Source: Embiotoca jacksoni
Lineage: Eukaryota > Chordata > Actinopteri > Embiotocidae
Assembly: GCA_022577435.1 (NCBI GenBank)
Contig: JAKOON010000010.1
Coordinates: 19,138,024-19,202,023 of the forward strand
Direction: 5' to 3'
DNA: 64,000 nucleotides
In this document: one piece after another, positions 57,501 to 64,000 of the stretch
Layout of the letters: the number at the start of each line of letters is the position of its first letter
How positions within the stretch are numbered: position 1 is the stretch's first letter
Translations under genes and position numbers: made by a program
Notes under the pieces: generated by a model
What the model saw: the letters and a program-made list of their open reading frames with translations, nothing else
Database searches by the model: none
What the model was told of the DNA's origin: nothing

Positions 57501-57526
57501 CTCCAGCTTTGCCAATAAAGGCTCAT
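26510..57526 (-). CDS. tmem132d: tmem132d, transmembrane protein 132D (9 coding exons)
   Basis: Single-pass neural adhesion-type protein; the family has an ectodomain of cohesin-like and Ig-like domains and a tail linked to actin control. Coding exons, minus strand: 57526-57454, 51303-50427, 41764-41627, 35149-34957, 32906-32763, 29094-28889, 28622-28358, 28109-27918, 27838-26510. They sum to 3417 nt, 1138 residues plus TAA, close to human TMEM132D (about 1099), with nine exons as I recall for that gene. Seen: signal peptide in exon 1, RNSSMQS and NASYGT, LPCVTVYAF and EVRGSC, CDYVFVNGKE, WRVPILTSKR, SPLSDTI, one membrane helix at about 963-987 ([20 protein letters not shown]), and tail SPTSKRKRVQFTTF at 1081-1094. 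TMEM132C is the closest alternative; the D assignment rests on synteny with slc15a4 and glt1d1. Confidence 0.93.
27918..28109 (-). CDS. tmem132d: tmem132d coding exon 8 (residues 633-696)
   Basis: Acceptor ttgacag, then VFSPLSDTILAKTTIKVVDD and VTITELGVQLVTSLSMTLQL, a beta-rich Ig-like segment. It ends SPKQ before GTAACA at 27917, phase 0. Confidence 0.95.
28358..28622 (-). CDS. tmem132d: tmem132d coding exon 7 (residues 544-632)
   Basis: Acceptor gtatcccag before 28622, giving R-TGWNSEEEDRKGKGCMLQ. It then continues FQHAFVRVITSFVAE, WQVDVTRLVRYFMKVEDP and VGTTTIQ. The open frame extends 38 nt further upstream, but only the acceptor at 28622 keeps the exon 6 phase. Donor CAG|GTAAAA at 28357, phase 0. 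Confidence 0.93.
28889..29094 (-). CDS. tmem132d: tmem132d coding exon 6 (residues 476-543)
   Basis: Acceptor atccag, then VSDRCDYVFVNGKETNGK, NFTYSYLSAQLEL, LPLQIEVSDTELSQIKSW and RVPILTSK: the most conserved block of the family. Donor AAAAG|GTGGGA at 28888, phase 2. Confidence 0.95.
29095..32762. other. tmem132d intron 5 (3.7 kb)
   Basis: Holds the nested inverted-repeat element at 29835-30696 and, at about 32165-32220, three closely spaced copies of CGGGAT(A/G)A(A/G)G-like words. No other exon or gene was seen. Confidence 0.5.
29835..30696. mobile_element. MITE with TIRs, containing a nested second repeat
   Basis: The left end GGGCCCTGTTCACATCT and the right end read inward (AGGTCCTGTTTACATCT) are inverted copies. 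Both are followed by (A/G)AGTGATCCGATC- or GGGTGATCCGATC-type words, a terminus I recognise from common teleost DNA repeats. Between about 30018 and 30465 lies unrelated sequence, including CATCCAAATATGGTCACTTC and CCAAGATGGCGATGGCCAAA, which belongs to another widespread fish repeat. This suggests insertion of one element into another. Confidence 0.7.
32763..32906 (-). CDS. tmem132d: tmem132d coding exon 5 (residues 428-475)
   Basis: Acceptor ctgcag, then DTEILNTAVLTGKKVVLPV and a CSTTDEDVLK end, nearly identical in pattern to other TMEM132 proteins. Donor AAG|GTAGAA at 32762, phase 0. Confidence 0.95.
32907..34956. other. tmem132d intron 4
   Basis: 2.05 kb. It includes a diverged direct repeat (33823-33897 and 34010-34070, listed separately). 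No coding signal. Confidence 0.5.
33823..34070. repeat. Diverged direct duplication
   Basis: GAAGCAGATGGATATG recurs about 180 bp apart (first copy near 33830, second near 34010). In both it is followed by related sequence ending in TGAAGTTGAAATA or TGAAGCTGAAATA. This looks like an old local tandem duplication. Confidence 0.6.
34957..35149 (-). CDS. tmem132d: tmem132d coding exon 4 (residues 363-427)
   Basis: Acceptor cttgcag, then LESSLLEILQMDFEVEE and RIYTTQRDFVGLAPLIM. This matches the family MQIDVEVEE and DLIGVVPLAM segments. Donor ATG|GTGAGT at 34956, phase 0. Confidence 0.95.
35870..36120 (+). promoter_or_regulatory. CpG-dense intronic promoter candidate with first exon
   Basis: About 18 CpGs in 250 bp, far above the surrounding intron. 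It contains ACTCGCGAGAT (9 of 10 bases of the TCTCGCGAGA promoter element) at about 35939-35949 and two YY1-like AAGATGG(A/T)GG words (about 35976 and 36109). A strong donor, ATGGTG|GTAAGT, sits at 36117. Together these resemble a TATA-less CpG promoter with a short first exon on the plus strand, opposite to tmem132d. Confidence 0.45.
36388..36417. repeat. A30 homopolymer tract
   Basis: Long A-run; possibly the tail of an old retroposed sequence, but no body is recognisable upstream. Confidence 0.95.
36515..36658 (+). CDS. Possible second exon of an unrecognised small spliced ORF
   Basis: If the ATGGTG at 36111-36116 is spliced (GT at 36117) to the acceptor after gcctctcaag at 36514, a 49-residue frame opens. 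It begins MVASSQTQLRKYRAEF and ends at TAA 36656-36658. The acceptor has a T-rich tract upstream. I recognise no family, and an open frame of this length can occur by chance. Alternatively the transcript is non-coding. Confidence 0.2.
   Translation, partial: ASSQTQLRKYRAEFLFAGSTLKLPVALDVRREEGGQRTVASCIHNKV
38104..38586 (+). pseudogene. PLE reverse transcriptase fragment (fingers/palm)
   Basis: 160-codon open segment with RT motifs A and B of the Penelope class. A stop and a frame change separate it from motif C downstream. It is not a host gene. Confidence 0.85.
38846..39136 (+). pseudogene. PLE RT thumb/linker fragment
   Basis: Open segment FGQFQRHKRICDSEEDFERN and onward, typical of the region between the RT and the endonuclease in PLEs. 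It is preceded by an in-frame TGA near 38844 and ends in a frameshift near 39100-39136. Confidence 0.75.
39250..39620 (+). pseudogene. PLE GIY-YIG endonuclease remnant
   Basis: Reads CGNC, CVVYRLECPC, FYIGRRKRKLKARLAEHK and HYKEAGHGH in one broken frame. These are the zinc-finger and GIY-YIG nuclease hallmarks of endonuclease-bearing Penelope elements. A stop interrupts it after GHGH near 39470. Confidence 0.75.
39641..39664. repeat. (CT)n microsatellite
   Basis: Short CT run just after the PLE endonuclease remnant. Confidence 0.9.
41627..41764 (-). CDS. tmem132d: tmem132d coding exon 3 (residues 317-362)
   Basis: 138 nt isolated between introns of 8.7 and 6.5 kb. It encodes RATVKKGVTF then LLWDITLD and AIAVICQRKAP, matching the family segment RAKVKKGVN...VKVxCQKK. 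Acceptor ttcacag before 41764; the donor is the less usual AAAAG|GTCTGT at 41626, phase 2. Confidence 0.92.
42213..42352. mobile_element. Dispersed teleost repeat fragment (TTTATgTtGCGCC type)
   Basis: Contains TTCAATTCAATTATATTTAT, a GCGCC box, then TTTCAAGGCACTTAACA and ACATTATAGAAAAGAACCCA. I recognise this word order from an abundant fish interspersed repeat usually found truncated. Only the beginning of the family is present. Confidence 0.6.
44780..44882. mobile_element. MITE fragment with the ATGCTAAGCTAAGCTAA core
   Basis: CTTCCTGTCTTCATGCTAAG, then AGCTAACTTGCTGCTCGTGG and TATAGCTTCATATTCATTTT, an abundant teleost MITE segment. The same core recurs at about 61015 in the larger copy (60645-61143). 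Confidence 0.65.
45541..45571. repeat. (CT)n microsatellite
   Basis: Pure CT run of about 15 units; followed at about 45597-45619 by a T homopolymer. Confidence 0.95.
47971..49062. mobile_element. Large foldback element (about 1.1 kb)
   Basis: Two long imperfect inverted arms. The left arm (about 47971-48380) has CGGGCTGCAATGTAATACTT and GTCACTGACAGGCTCAGATT. The right arm (about 48640-49062), read on the minus strand, has the same words in the same order (CGGGCTGCAATGTAATACTT, GCCACTGACAGGCTCAGATT). TGTTGCAGGAA and GTGTTATCTAAAAGA are also shared. A spacer of about 250 bp lies between. No coding capacity. Seen directly; family unknown to me. Confidence 0.85.
50427..51303 (-). CDS. tmem132d: tmem132d coding exon 2 (residues 25-316)
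   Basis: 877 nt. It encodes most of the N-terminal ectodomain: VFLPVNYEVYDADYLFLKEAG, FMRNSSMQS, NASYGT, VRVLFYVAGRDW, LPCVTVYAF, EVRGSC and MQRIGSVRLLQ, all in family order. Acceptor gttacag before 51303, donor TCAG|GTAAAA at 50426, phase 2. The frame stays open 5' of the acceptor, but that part has no TMEM132 similarity. Confidence 0.95.
51685..52109. mobile_element. 425-bp MITE with perfect 15-bp TIRs
   Basis: GGGCATCAAATACTG at 51685-51699 is repeated exactly, inverted, at 52095-52109. The interior carries GGTTGGATGGAACAA and TTTTTGGTGCC, words of a common percomorph repeat rich in (A)CC(T)AACC-like strings. No flanking target duplication is obvious. Confidence 0.8.
55446..55716. mobile_element. 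Truncated relative of the 51685 MITE
   Basis: Shares, in order, TGGTTGGATGGAACAA, ACAGGACTT, TGACGTATGTAACATT-type and TTTTTGGTGCCTAA words with the copy at 51685-52109. I do not see its terminal inverted repeats. Confidence 0.65.
57454..57526 (-). CDS. tmem132d: tmem132d coding exon 1 (signal peptide)
   Basis: ATG at 57526-57524. It encodes residues 1-24, a short polar start then ILQLVFATIAGVVTQ, a good secretory signal with likely cleavage near residue 24. Donor CAAG|GTAAGT at 57453, phase 1, which joins exon 2 to make Asp25. It lies 6.1 kb upstream of exon 2. Confidence 0.85.
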
Positions 57527-58140
57527 TTTGGCACTCAGTGCGGCTCGCTGTTCCAGGCAGGTTCCCAGTGTCCGTGTGGTCGGCTTCTGTTTCAGCACAG
57601 TATGGAGCGGATCGTTTCATCCATTCCTGCAGTTCGCGTACTTAACATAATCACACCTGTGGGAGTGTAAATTGTAGTGTAGTCCGTGTTGCGGGTGACA
57701 TGGACCGCGCATCGAGATTTGTTCACCGGCAGCTCCCCGGCTGTGCGTAAAAGTTGTGCGTAACGACCCTGGAGATATATCTCCTAAAGGCTTTGTGACC
57801 GGTCAGACGAAACTGTTTGGCAGATAATTCCCTGTTTGGATCAATATTACCCTTCTCAACGAATTATCTCAGCAAGTCGTTCAGATTGAGTCGTTCTCCC
57901 AGACTGCTGCTGCGGCTGGGACTCTGCGGTGTTAAACGGCTGTTTGCAGATCACTGACTGTCTTGTGCGCAATCCTCAGGGCACTAAACTCATCATCTGT
58001 CACTGTTCTTCCCTTCGGGAAGCCACGTCCAGTACGCAGATGGTAGGATTAACCCTGCGTTTGGTTTCAATGTAATGGCAGAAGAAATTATCAAATTTGA
58101 CGTTTTTGACTTAATCTGCGTCATTGTATGTCAACCCAGA
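57527..58140 (-). promoter_or_regulatory. tmem132d: tmem132d 5' UTR and CpG-rich promoter region
   Basis: About 30 CpGs in the first 500 bp upstream of the tmem132d start, in otherwise CpG-poor DNA. This fits a CpG-type promoter for a gene transcribed leftwards. No TATA box stands out and the transcription start is not determinable here. Confidence 0.55.
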
Positions 58141-58143
58141 GTC

Positions 58144-58155
58144 TATATATATACA

Positions 58156-58193
<38 letters not shown>
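58144..58193. repeat. (TA)n microsatellite
   Basis: Near-pure AT alternation, interrupted by ACATATTT near its start. Confidence 0.95.
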
Positions 58194-58196
<3 letters not shown>

Positions 58197-60644
58197 TAGG
58201 CTACTTCCATTAAGGATAATTAATTCCCAGATCTAATCAGTGAAACTGGCATCAAACACATATAAAATTGTGTTTGTTGGAAACAATAAAATTGTACTAC
58301 TTATATGACAATGATGTCATTTGTGTTTGAAGGGATGTTGGTTCTCTTTTAATAACGGTTATTTTCTACTGAGAGTTTTGTTCAACATTGGCTCGTTGAC
58401 GTTTTCATCATTAGAATTTTTTTTTGGAGTATCAGTTATTATGAAATGTAAATGCACTGACTGCATCCCGAAGTCGTATGGAAAAGTAACTCCATGACGC
58501 AATTTCACAAAATTTTCTGCTCATGTTCAACCTTTTTTAACAGTGGAAAAGTTCATTATTTTTCACCTATAATCGGAGACGATTTTCGACACGGAGACTC
58601 CAGATATTGCCACCTTGATTGCTGGAGTGCTGATAATAATCGCAATTTAAATCCAACCAGGTTAAAGCAGGAAAGTTGGGACATGATTGCATCACACTTT
58701 AGTCATTATTATAATTCATTCAAAATGTAGTGATTGACTAAAGAGAAACTTCCTTTTTACATTCTAATTATGACCACATTTTTTTAACTTTCACTACTTT
58801 TTAGGAAAAGGTCCATCAAAAATACATCAGCTTTGATTCCAGAGATCTTTAAATTCTAATGGTCCCTGCATGTTTTAGAGCATCAGGTGGATTTTTAGTG
58901 CCCTCTGATGGTAAAAATTAGTTTCTATGTCAGTAAAGCAAAGGTGAGTGATTGACTTGCAGCCAAGTTGCATCAGAAATGATTAGGTTTTCCACTTATT
59001 TTAGCTCTTTTTTTTTTTTAACAGAGAACCTGATGAGTAGAAGAGCAAATTTAAAATTCATACACGCATCTGCATATTTTAATGTGCAAGCACTGCATTT
59101 ATGAAAGTAATGCTAACACTTGTGCAGCATCATGTTTATGAATGTTTTATTTCAGCAGGATGAAAAACATCAGTCAATTAGTGTTCAGAAACAAAATACA
59201 AATATTAGTAGTTATACCTCAATGGTTAAACTTGGTGCTCATGCTGACTTCTTTCAGTCCAACAAAAGTTACTTGCTCATAGTTTTGTACTTGTAGCTTG
59301 CAGACTTGTTGTGATAAATGTAATGGGGCTTTATTGACTAATAAAGAGGATTAACCGACATATCACCACAGAGTGTCTGAGGAGAGCTCAGTATCTGGAG
59401 ACAGGAATAAGTTGCCACAAGCTACTGCTGTGAGCACATTTGAGCTCCTCCCTGGCACTGCAGCACTGTGATAAGCAGCAACAGCAGCATCTGTGTGCTG
59501 GGTTTGCTCCAGTGCTGTAGTGCTGCCGAAGGAAAATGTTGATCCTTTCCTATTTACCTGCTCCTCACATACAGAGAAACAGCAACCACACCATGTGCCA
59601 TATTAAGAAAGGTTGAGGAAACCCCTCAAAACCGGCACTGAAGCGCACAGGGTTGCATGAACATTCATAATCACAAATGCTAGACTGGAGACTGAATGAG
59701 AAAGACGTAAATACTCGCCATACAAGCATACAAATACAAATACTTCAGCAGTCTTAATAGCTGCAAGTAAACACAACCACAATTTTCCCTGCTATGTAAA
59801 TTCAACAGTATGACTTGAGGAATTGCTGGCTGAACGGTTGAGTAATCTTCCAACGAAATCTTAATTAAAATAGCAGAGGCATGCTCTGGTAATGAAACGG
59901 CCTCTTTATCACCTGATGTTGCACATAAGGCCAATCACTTGTCAGAACCGTCACACATTCACCCATTATTTGACATGACATTAAGCTGTGTGGGTAAAAA
60001 AAACAAGAATTGTGACCTTCCTTTAGCGACACTCTACAAGAAGGTCAAGTAGCTTACAGATGCAGAGAAAACATATGGTGCAACCTGTCAAGAATATGTT
60101 ATAAACACTTAAAGGACAGAGAGAAAACACGGGCCTCCGGATATGCAAGTTAGGACATTGACATAGATGGATGTCACGGCAGAGATGTGCTGGAGTGGCG
60201 AGAGTGGCCATAAACTGGTGATAGATGTGAGTGCCACGAGGAAGGGAATGTGTTTTCAATGTACATCATCCTTCTGTGTGACAGATAGAGGTAACTTCTG
60301 CTGCGGTGTAGTTAGCCACACACAACGCTCTAATGTTTCCATTCTCATTTTCATTGGGAACTCACAAAGGGAGTGCACTAAAATGTACATATCTTTACAA
60401 TGGCATTGTTATAACCATTGAAAGCTGAATATGCAGAGTCATAGACAGAGTATTTATGTGTGGACTGATCTGCATACTGCTGTCTATGTCTTTCACCAGT
60501 CCTTTCTTTCTTGTTCTACCATAAATTCTACTATGCTTGAATTGTTTTGAATAACAATATATACTGTATGATTCTCTTTGATAATAACGCATTTGTAAAA
60601 GTTGGTGATATTCACGAAACAATCATTTCTGCTCTTGTTATGGT
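58194..60644. other. Upstream intergenic DNA
   Basis: AT-rich with only short chance open frames; no gene, RNA or repeat recognised. Confidence 0.5.
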
Positions 60645-61143
60645 TAAAAGATGTGTTCAACATTTTGGGAAATACTAATTTTTGGCTTCTTACTGAGAGT
60701 TAAGATCTATAACACTCCCGTGTCTGTCTGTTAACAGGCTTCACCTGATGTTAAGACAGCACAAAGACTGGACACAGTGGTGGAAACAGCTTAACATCTG
60801 TAAAGGTAACAACAGCTTCCACATCTGTACACAAACTTACAAGTCTAAAAAGACAGTTTTTCATTTTACTAACTATTTTATTGCTCGAGTGGGAACCACC
60901 TAAAGTCTCTGCTGGTTGCTTTCCAAACGGTTCCTGCTTTAAAGGAGCAAAGAGACATATTTTGTTACCTTTAGAAAATGGCAAAGCTGCCTGTTTTCCT
61001 GCGTGTTTCTAGGCTTTATGCTAAGCTAAGCTTGCAGGCTGTCGGTTAAAATGCTGTGCAAACATGAAAGTGGCATCAATCTTCACATGCAGGTCTTGCG
61101 AAGAAAGGAAATATTTCGGCAAATTGAAAACTATTGCTTTTAT
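60645..61143. mobile_element. About 500-bp MITE with long imperfect TIRs
   Basis: The left end (GTGTTCAACATTTTGGGAAA, then TTGGCTTCTTACTGAGAGTT) is mirrored at the right end, which reads inward CAATTTGCCGAAATATTTCC then TTCTTCGCAAGACC. The interior holds TTTATGCTAAGCTAAGCTTG, the core of a common teleost MITE also present at 44780. Confidence 0.75.
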
Positions 61144-64000
61144 AATAAGTCACCAAACGGATTGTGTTCAGGAGGCTCTGCAGCAAGTTTGCAGAAAGTA
61201 TTTGGTCAAAAGCATCAATGGGAGAGTTTTTTTCTCTAGAAAAAGCATCCAATAAGACAAAGCTAGTTTAAGGAGAATAAACACCAGCTAAAAAGTTTCT
61301 TATCTTTTTTGATACAGACTGGCAACCCAAAAGTTTTTTAGATCTAAAAAGCTTCAAAAATGCTTTATCAGCTTTTAATGAAGCCACTTCATAAAGTCTT
61401 TTAAATTAGGTATTGTTAGAAAGCTGTATAACTTATTATGGTTTCTCTGCGGTTGAGATGCTTTCACACCATTAAAAATAAATTTCCCCGATGAAAGAAG
61501 TTACAAGAGTGTTGAACACCAACACTCTGCCAGTGTTTGCTGAATATTAATCATGAAGTTATCTTGGCCATAACTAGCCTGATTGTTGTCATTCATGCAT
61601 ATTCCGCAGTGTTGATAAGTTCTGACGAACTGACAGCTATTTTGAGTTAACAAGCGTTGACATTTCTCCCATTTCTCACTGGATAAATCAACACTTGTGC
61701 AGATGTAGCTCAATATTCAAAATTGCTTCAAGGTGTTTGCAGGACTTTGGCAGAGCCTGTTACACACAAACTCGGCCTATTGAAGTAACAGAAGCTTTGT
61801 AGAAACAGTGTCATTAGGACGAACAGGGGAAAGCATGTAGCTTAGCTGAGACCTCAGGCTTTTTGCAGGTGGTGTTGGCCATTATTGAACACAGGAACAA
61901 CCTGCGAGCCAAAGTGAAAGTGTAATGTGACTAAGAACAAGAATAAAATCTGACAAGTCAAACTACACCCACGTACACTTCAGATCAAACACAGTCTTCT
62001 TAAACTATGTCAGTCACTATATGCAATTACAGTTACTCCCACACAGAGTAGGTTCTGTCTCCACTTTTATTTATCCAATAAACCTTCAAACAGTGCACAT
62101 TGTTCAATCTCCAAAGAATAACAAGCCCTCCATTTACAAAGCACATGTTTCCATTATATTCTACACTGGATAAAACAGTGACAGGCAAATCTTTATTATG
62201 CTGGAGGCTTCATCATATTAAATGACAGAGAAAATGGCTGCTGTGTCCTTAATAGAAGGGAGGCAACCGGAGGCTTTTTCATATGACATGCCTGTGCAGC
62301 TTCCACTGCACTCCCACACAAGCCGCTGCTCTCCAAACATTAATAGCAGGTCTGTAAAACTTGAAAGGTCCAAAGCAGAGACCTGAGCAAACACAAGCTG
62401 GGATGACTCAAATACACCCAGAGAGCCTGATCTCGGTTCATTCCCCAGGGTCCTAGAGGCATACAGGTCAGCTCTGCACCAATGTCACTGAGAGTTAGTC
62501 TCAAACATGCATCAAGCCTGAGTATAAGAGTAATTCTGATCACTTGGTGTCAGTGTTGGACATTTGACAGTCTCTTGAAGTGTAAAGTGTGCACTGGCAT
62601 CATTTTCTGCAGTGAGATCCACACAAAGATGAATGTCCTGCCAGTGCTTGAGTCAAAATTGTAATGCAAATTTATAGAATTTGCACACACTTTTATTTAA
62701 ATAGTACAGCAGTAGTTGTTTATTCCAAACTCAAATGTTGAGGAAATGTTGTCTGCAGCTTCTTAATCTTGCCCAAACTGGGCCATGAGAGACAGCTCTC
62801 CATGTTTGGGTTGAATACCCCCAGGCAGCCGAAGACGAGTTTGTTTAGCCTAATCTCCACTGTGTGATGTATGACTTCTTCCCCTGCTGTCGTACTCATG
62901 TAATCTGTTGTTTGTGACGCTTTAAATCCGGGGACTAGCGAGGGGTTGAAGAGGGAGACTACATGATGGGAACTGTCATCTCCGTCCCATCGACGGGTGC
63001 TGCCAGTATCCTGCTAATCCCTAGAGTAATCCCACAACCACAACAGAGAAATCAGACACACCAAGGCAGGCAGGACAGTGCTCTGCAGGGCTCTACACAG
63101 CCAACGCAGACTGTAGTGTACATACACAAGCACATGCACACAGTGTTAACACAGTGACAGCAGCCACTTTACATGAAAATTGCCTCTCATGCTTGATTGA
63201 CGATTGAATTGATGTTTACACGTCTTGACAAATAACAAATATGTATGAAGCGACTAAGGACTGTTTGCAACTTGAGTGAAATTGAGTCACGTCTAGGGTA
63301 GGAAAAAAAAAATGACTCAGATGTCCAATCTGGGATGTGCGTGATTGAGTTCTGTGGCATACGACTATGTTGTCACATTCTTTCCTGACCTTAAACCATC
63401 CGAGAGGAAAAAAAATCACATAAATACCATTTATTTAGTTCAGAAATGACTTTTATTGAACTTTAATTAGTTCAACAAAAACACTCTGGACCTGCTGAAA
63501 GAAATCCATCAGACTTTCTGTATCGGTTTTCATTTCATTTTCTGTCTTGTTTGGTTATGTGAAAGCAGAGGATCTTGAGGATCATCCAACCAAAGCAAAT
63601 TCATTTATATATTCTGATGTCACCTCCATGTGCCATCTCACAGCTGTCTTAAAAGACCAGATGGAATATTACTGCATGAAAACCAGATGTTTGGTTTCTC
63701 TGTAAAAGTTGATTCTTACTCAATGATGCAAACATTTCCTCTTCTCCTATTCTTATATTTTTGTCTGATGAGGAGGCTTTGATGTCTCTGAACCAAATAG
63801 TTCTTCCTGCAGGCAATTTTGACAATTCTCCAAATAATATTTTAACAATAACGACATAAAACAATAATAAAATCCTGACATCTAACGATTTATTTCCTTT
63901 TAAAGCCAAAAGATGAATGCCTTTCAAGCAATTATAAGACAGTTGATTTTCCTCCTAAAAAGATGATTTGTTACAAACAAAATCCTCATGTTTTAATAAT
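61144..64000. other. Intergenic DNA to the window end
   Basis: No exon, RNA gene or recognisable repeat. The next conserved neighbour of tmem132d is presumably beyond the window. Confidence 0.5.

Noticed and set aside
62963..63157. Gln-rich short plus-strand frame upstream of tmem132d
   Set aside because: Short, low-complexity, no splice support and no recognised family.
1..64000. CRISPR arrays, phage, plasmid or bacterial operon content
   Set aside because: The window is vertebrate chromosomal DNA; no spaced direct-repeat arrays or prokaryotic gene organisation are present.

Overview
The window is chromosomal DNA from a teleost fish, probably a percomorph. It is AT-rich, has spliced vertebrate genes with GT-AG introns, long (CA)n/(TG)n microsatellites, and many dispersed repeats that I recognise as typical of spiny-rayed fish. 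There is no bacterial, phage or plasmid sequence and no CRISPR array. Identifications come from reading translated exons against remembered vertebrate families; no search was run.

Three protein genes are present in the same order and orientation as I remember on human 12q24.3. (1) slc15a4, the lysosomal peptide/histidine transporter PHT1, on the minus strand (2151-6315). Only the first four coding exons (364 residues) lie here; the rest is beyond base 1. (2) glt1d1, a GT4-type glycosyltransferase, on the plus strand (7407-25358). It is complete: 12 coding exons, 343 residues. (3) A TMEM132 gene, called tmem132d from synteny, on the minus strand (26510-57526). It is complete: 9 coding exons, 1138 residues, from a signal-peptide exon to the cytoplasmic tail. 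The exon models of (2) and (3) close in frame end to end.

Layout: 1-6315 slc15a4; 6316-7406 a head-to-head promoter interval shared by slc15a4 and glt1d1, with an RFX-type X-box and a CLEAR-like E-box; 7407-25358 glt1d1, whose introns hold a decayed hAT transposon and a foldback element; 25359-26509 convergent 3' ends of glt1d1 and tmem132d; 26510-57526 tmem132d; 57527-64000 tmem132d promoter and gene-free upstream DNA.

The tmem132d introns carry a degenerate Penelope-like retroelement with a recognisable GIY-YIG endonuclease end (about 37740-39990), several inverted-repeat elements, and a CpG-dense patch at 35870-36120. That patch looks like an unannotated plus-strand promoter with a first exon.

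The three genes do not form a pathway. One encodes an endolysosomal proton-coupled transporter, one a putative sugar transferase, and one a neural single-pass adhesion-type protein. What links them is conserved synteny, one shared divergent promoter and one convergent 3' junction. I found no convincing undescribed system. The best leads are the intronic CpG promoter with a possible spliced small ORF, the promoter motifs between slc15a4 and glt1d1, the tail motifs and an alternative acceptor in tmem132d, and the nested or foldback repeats.
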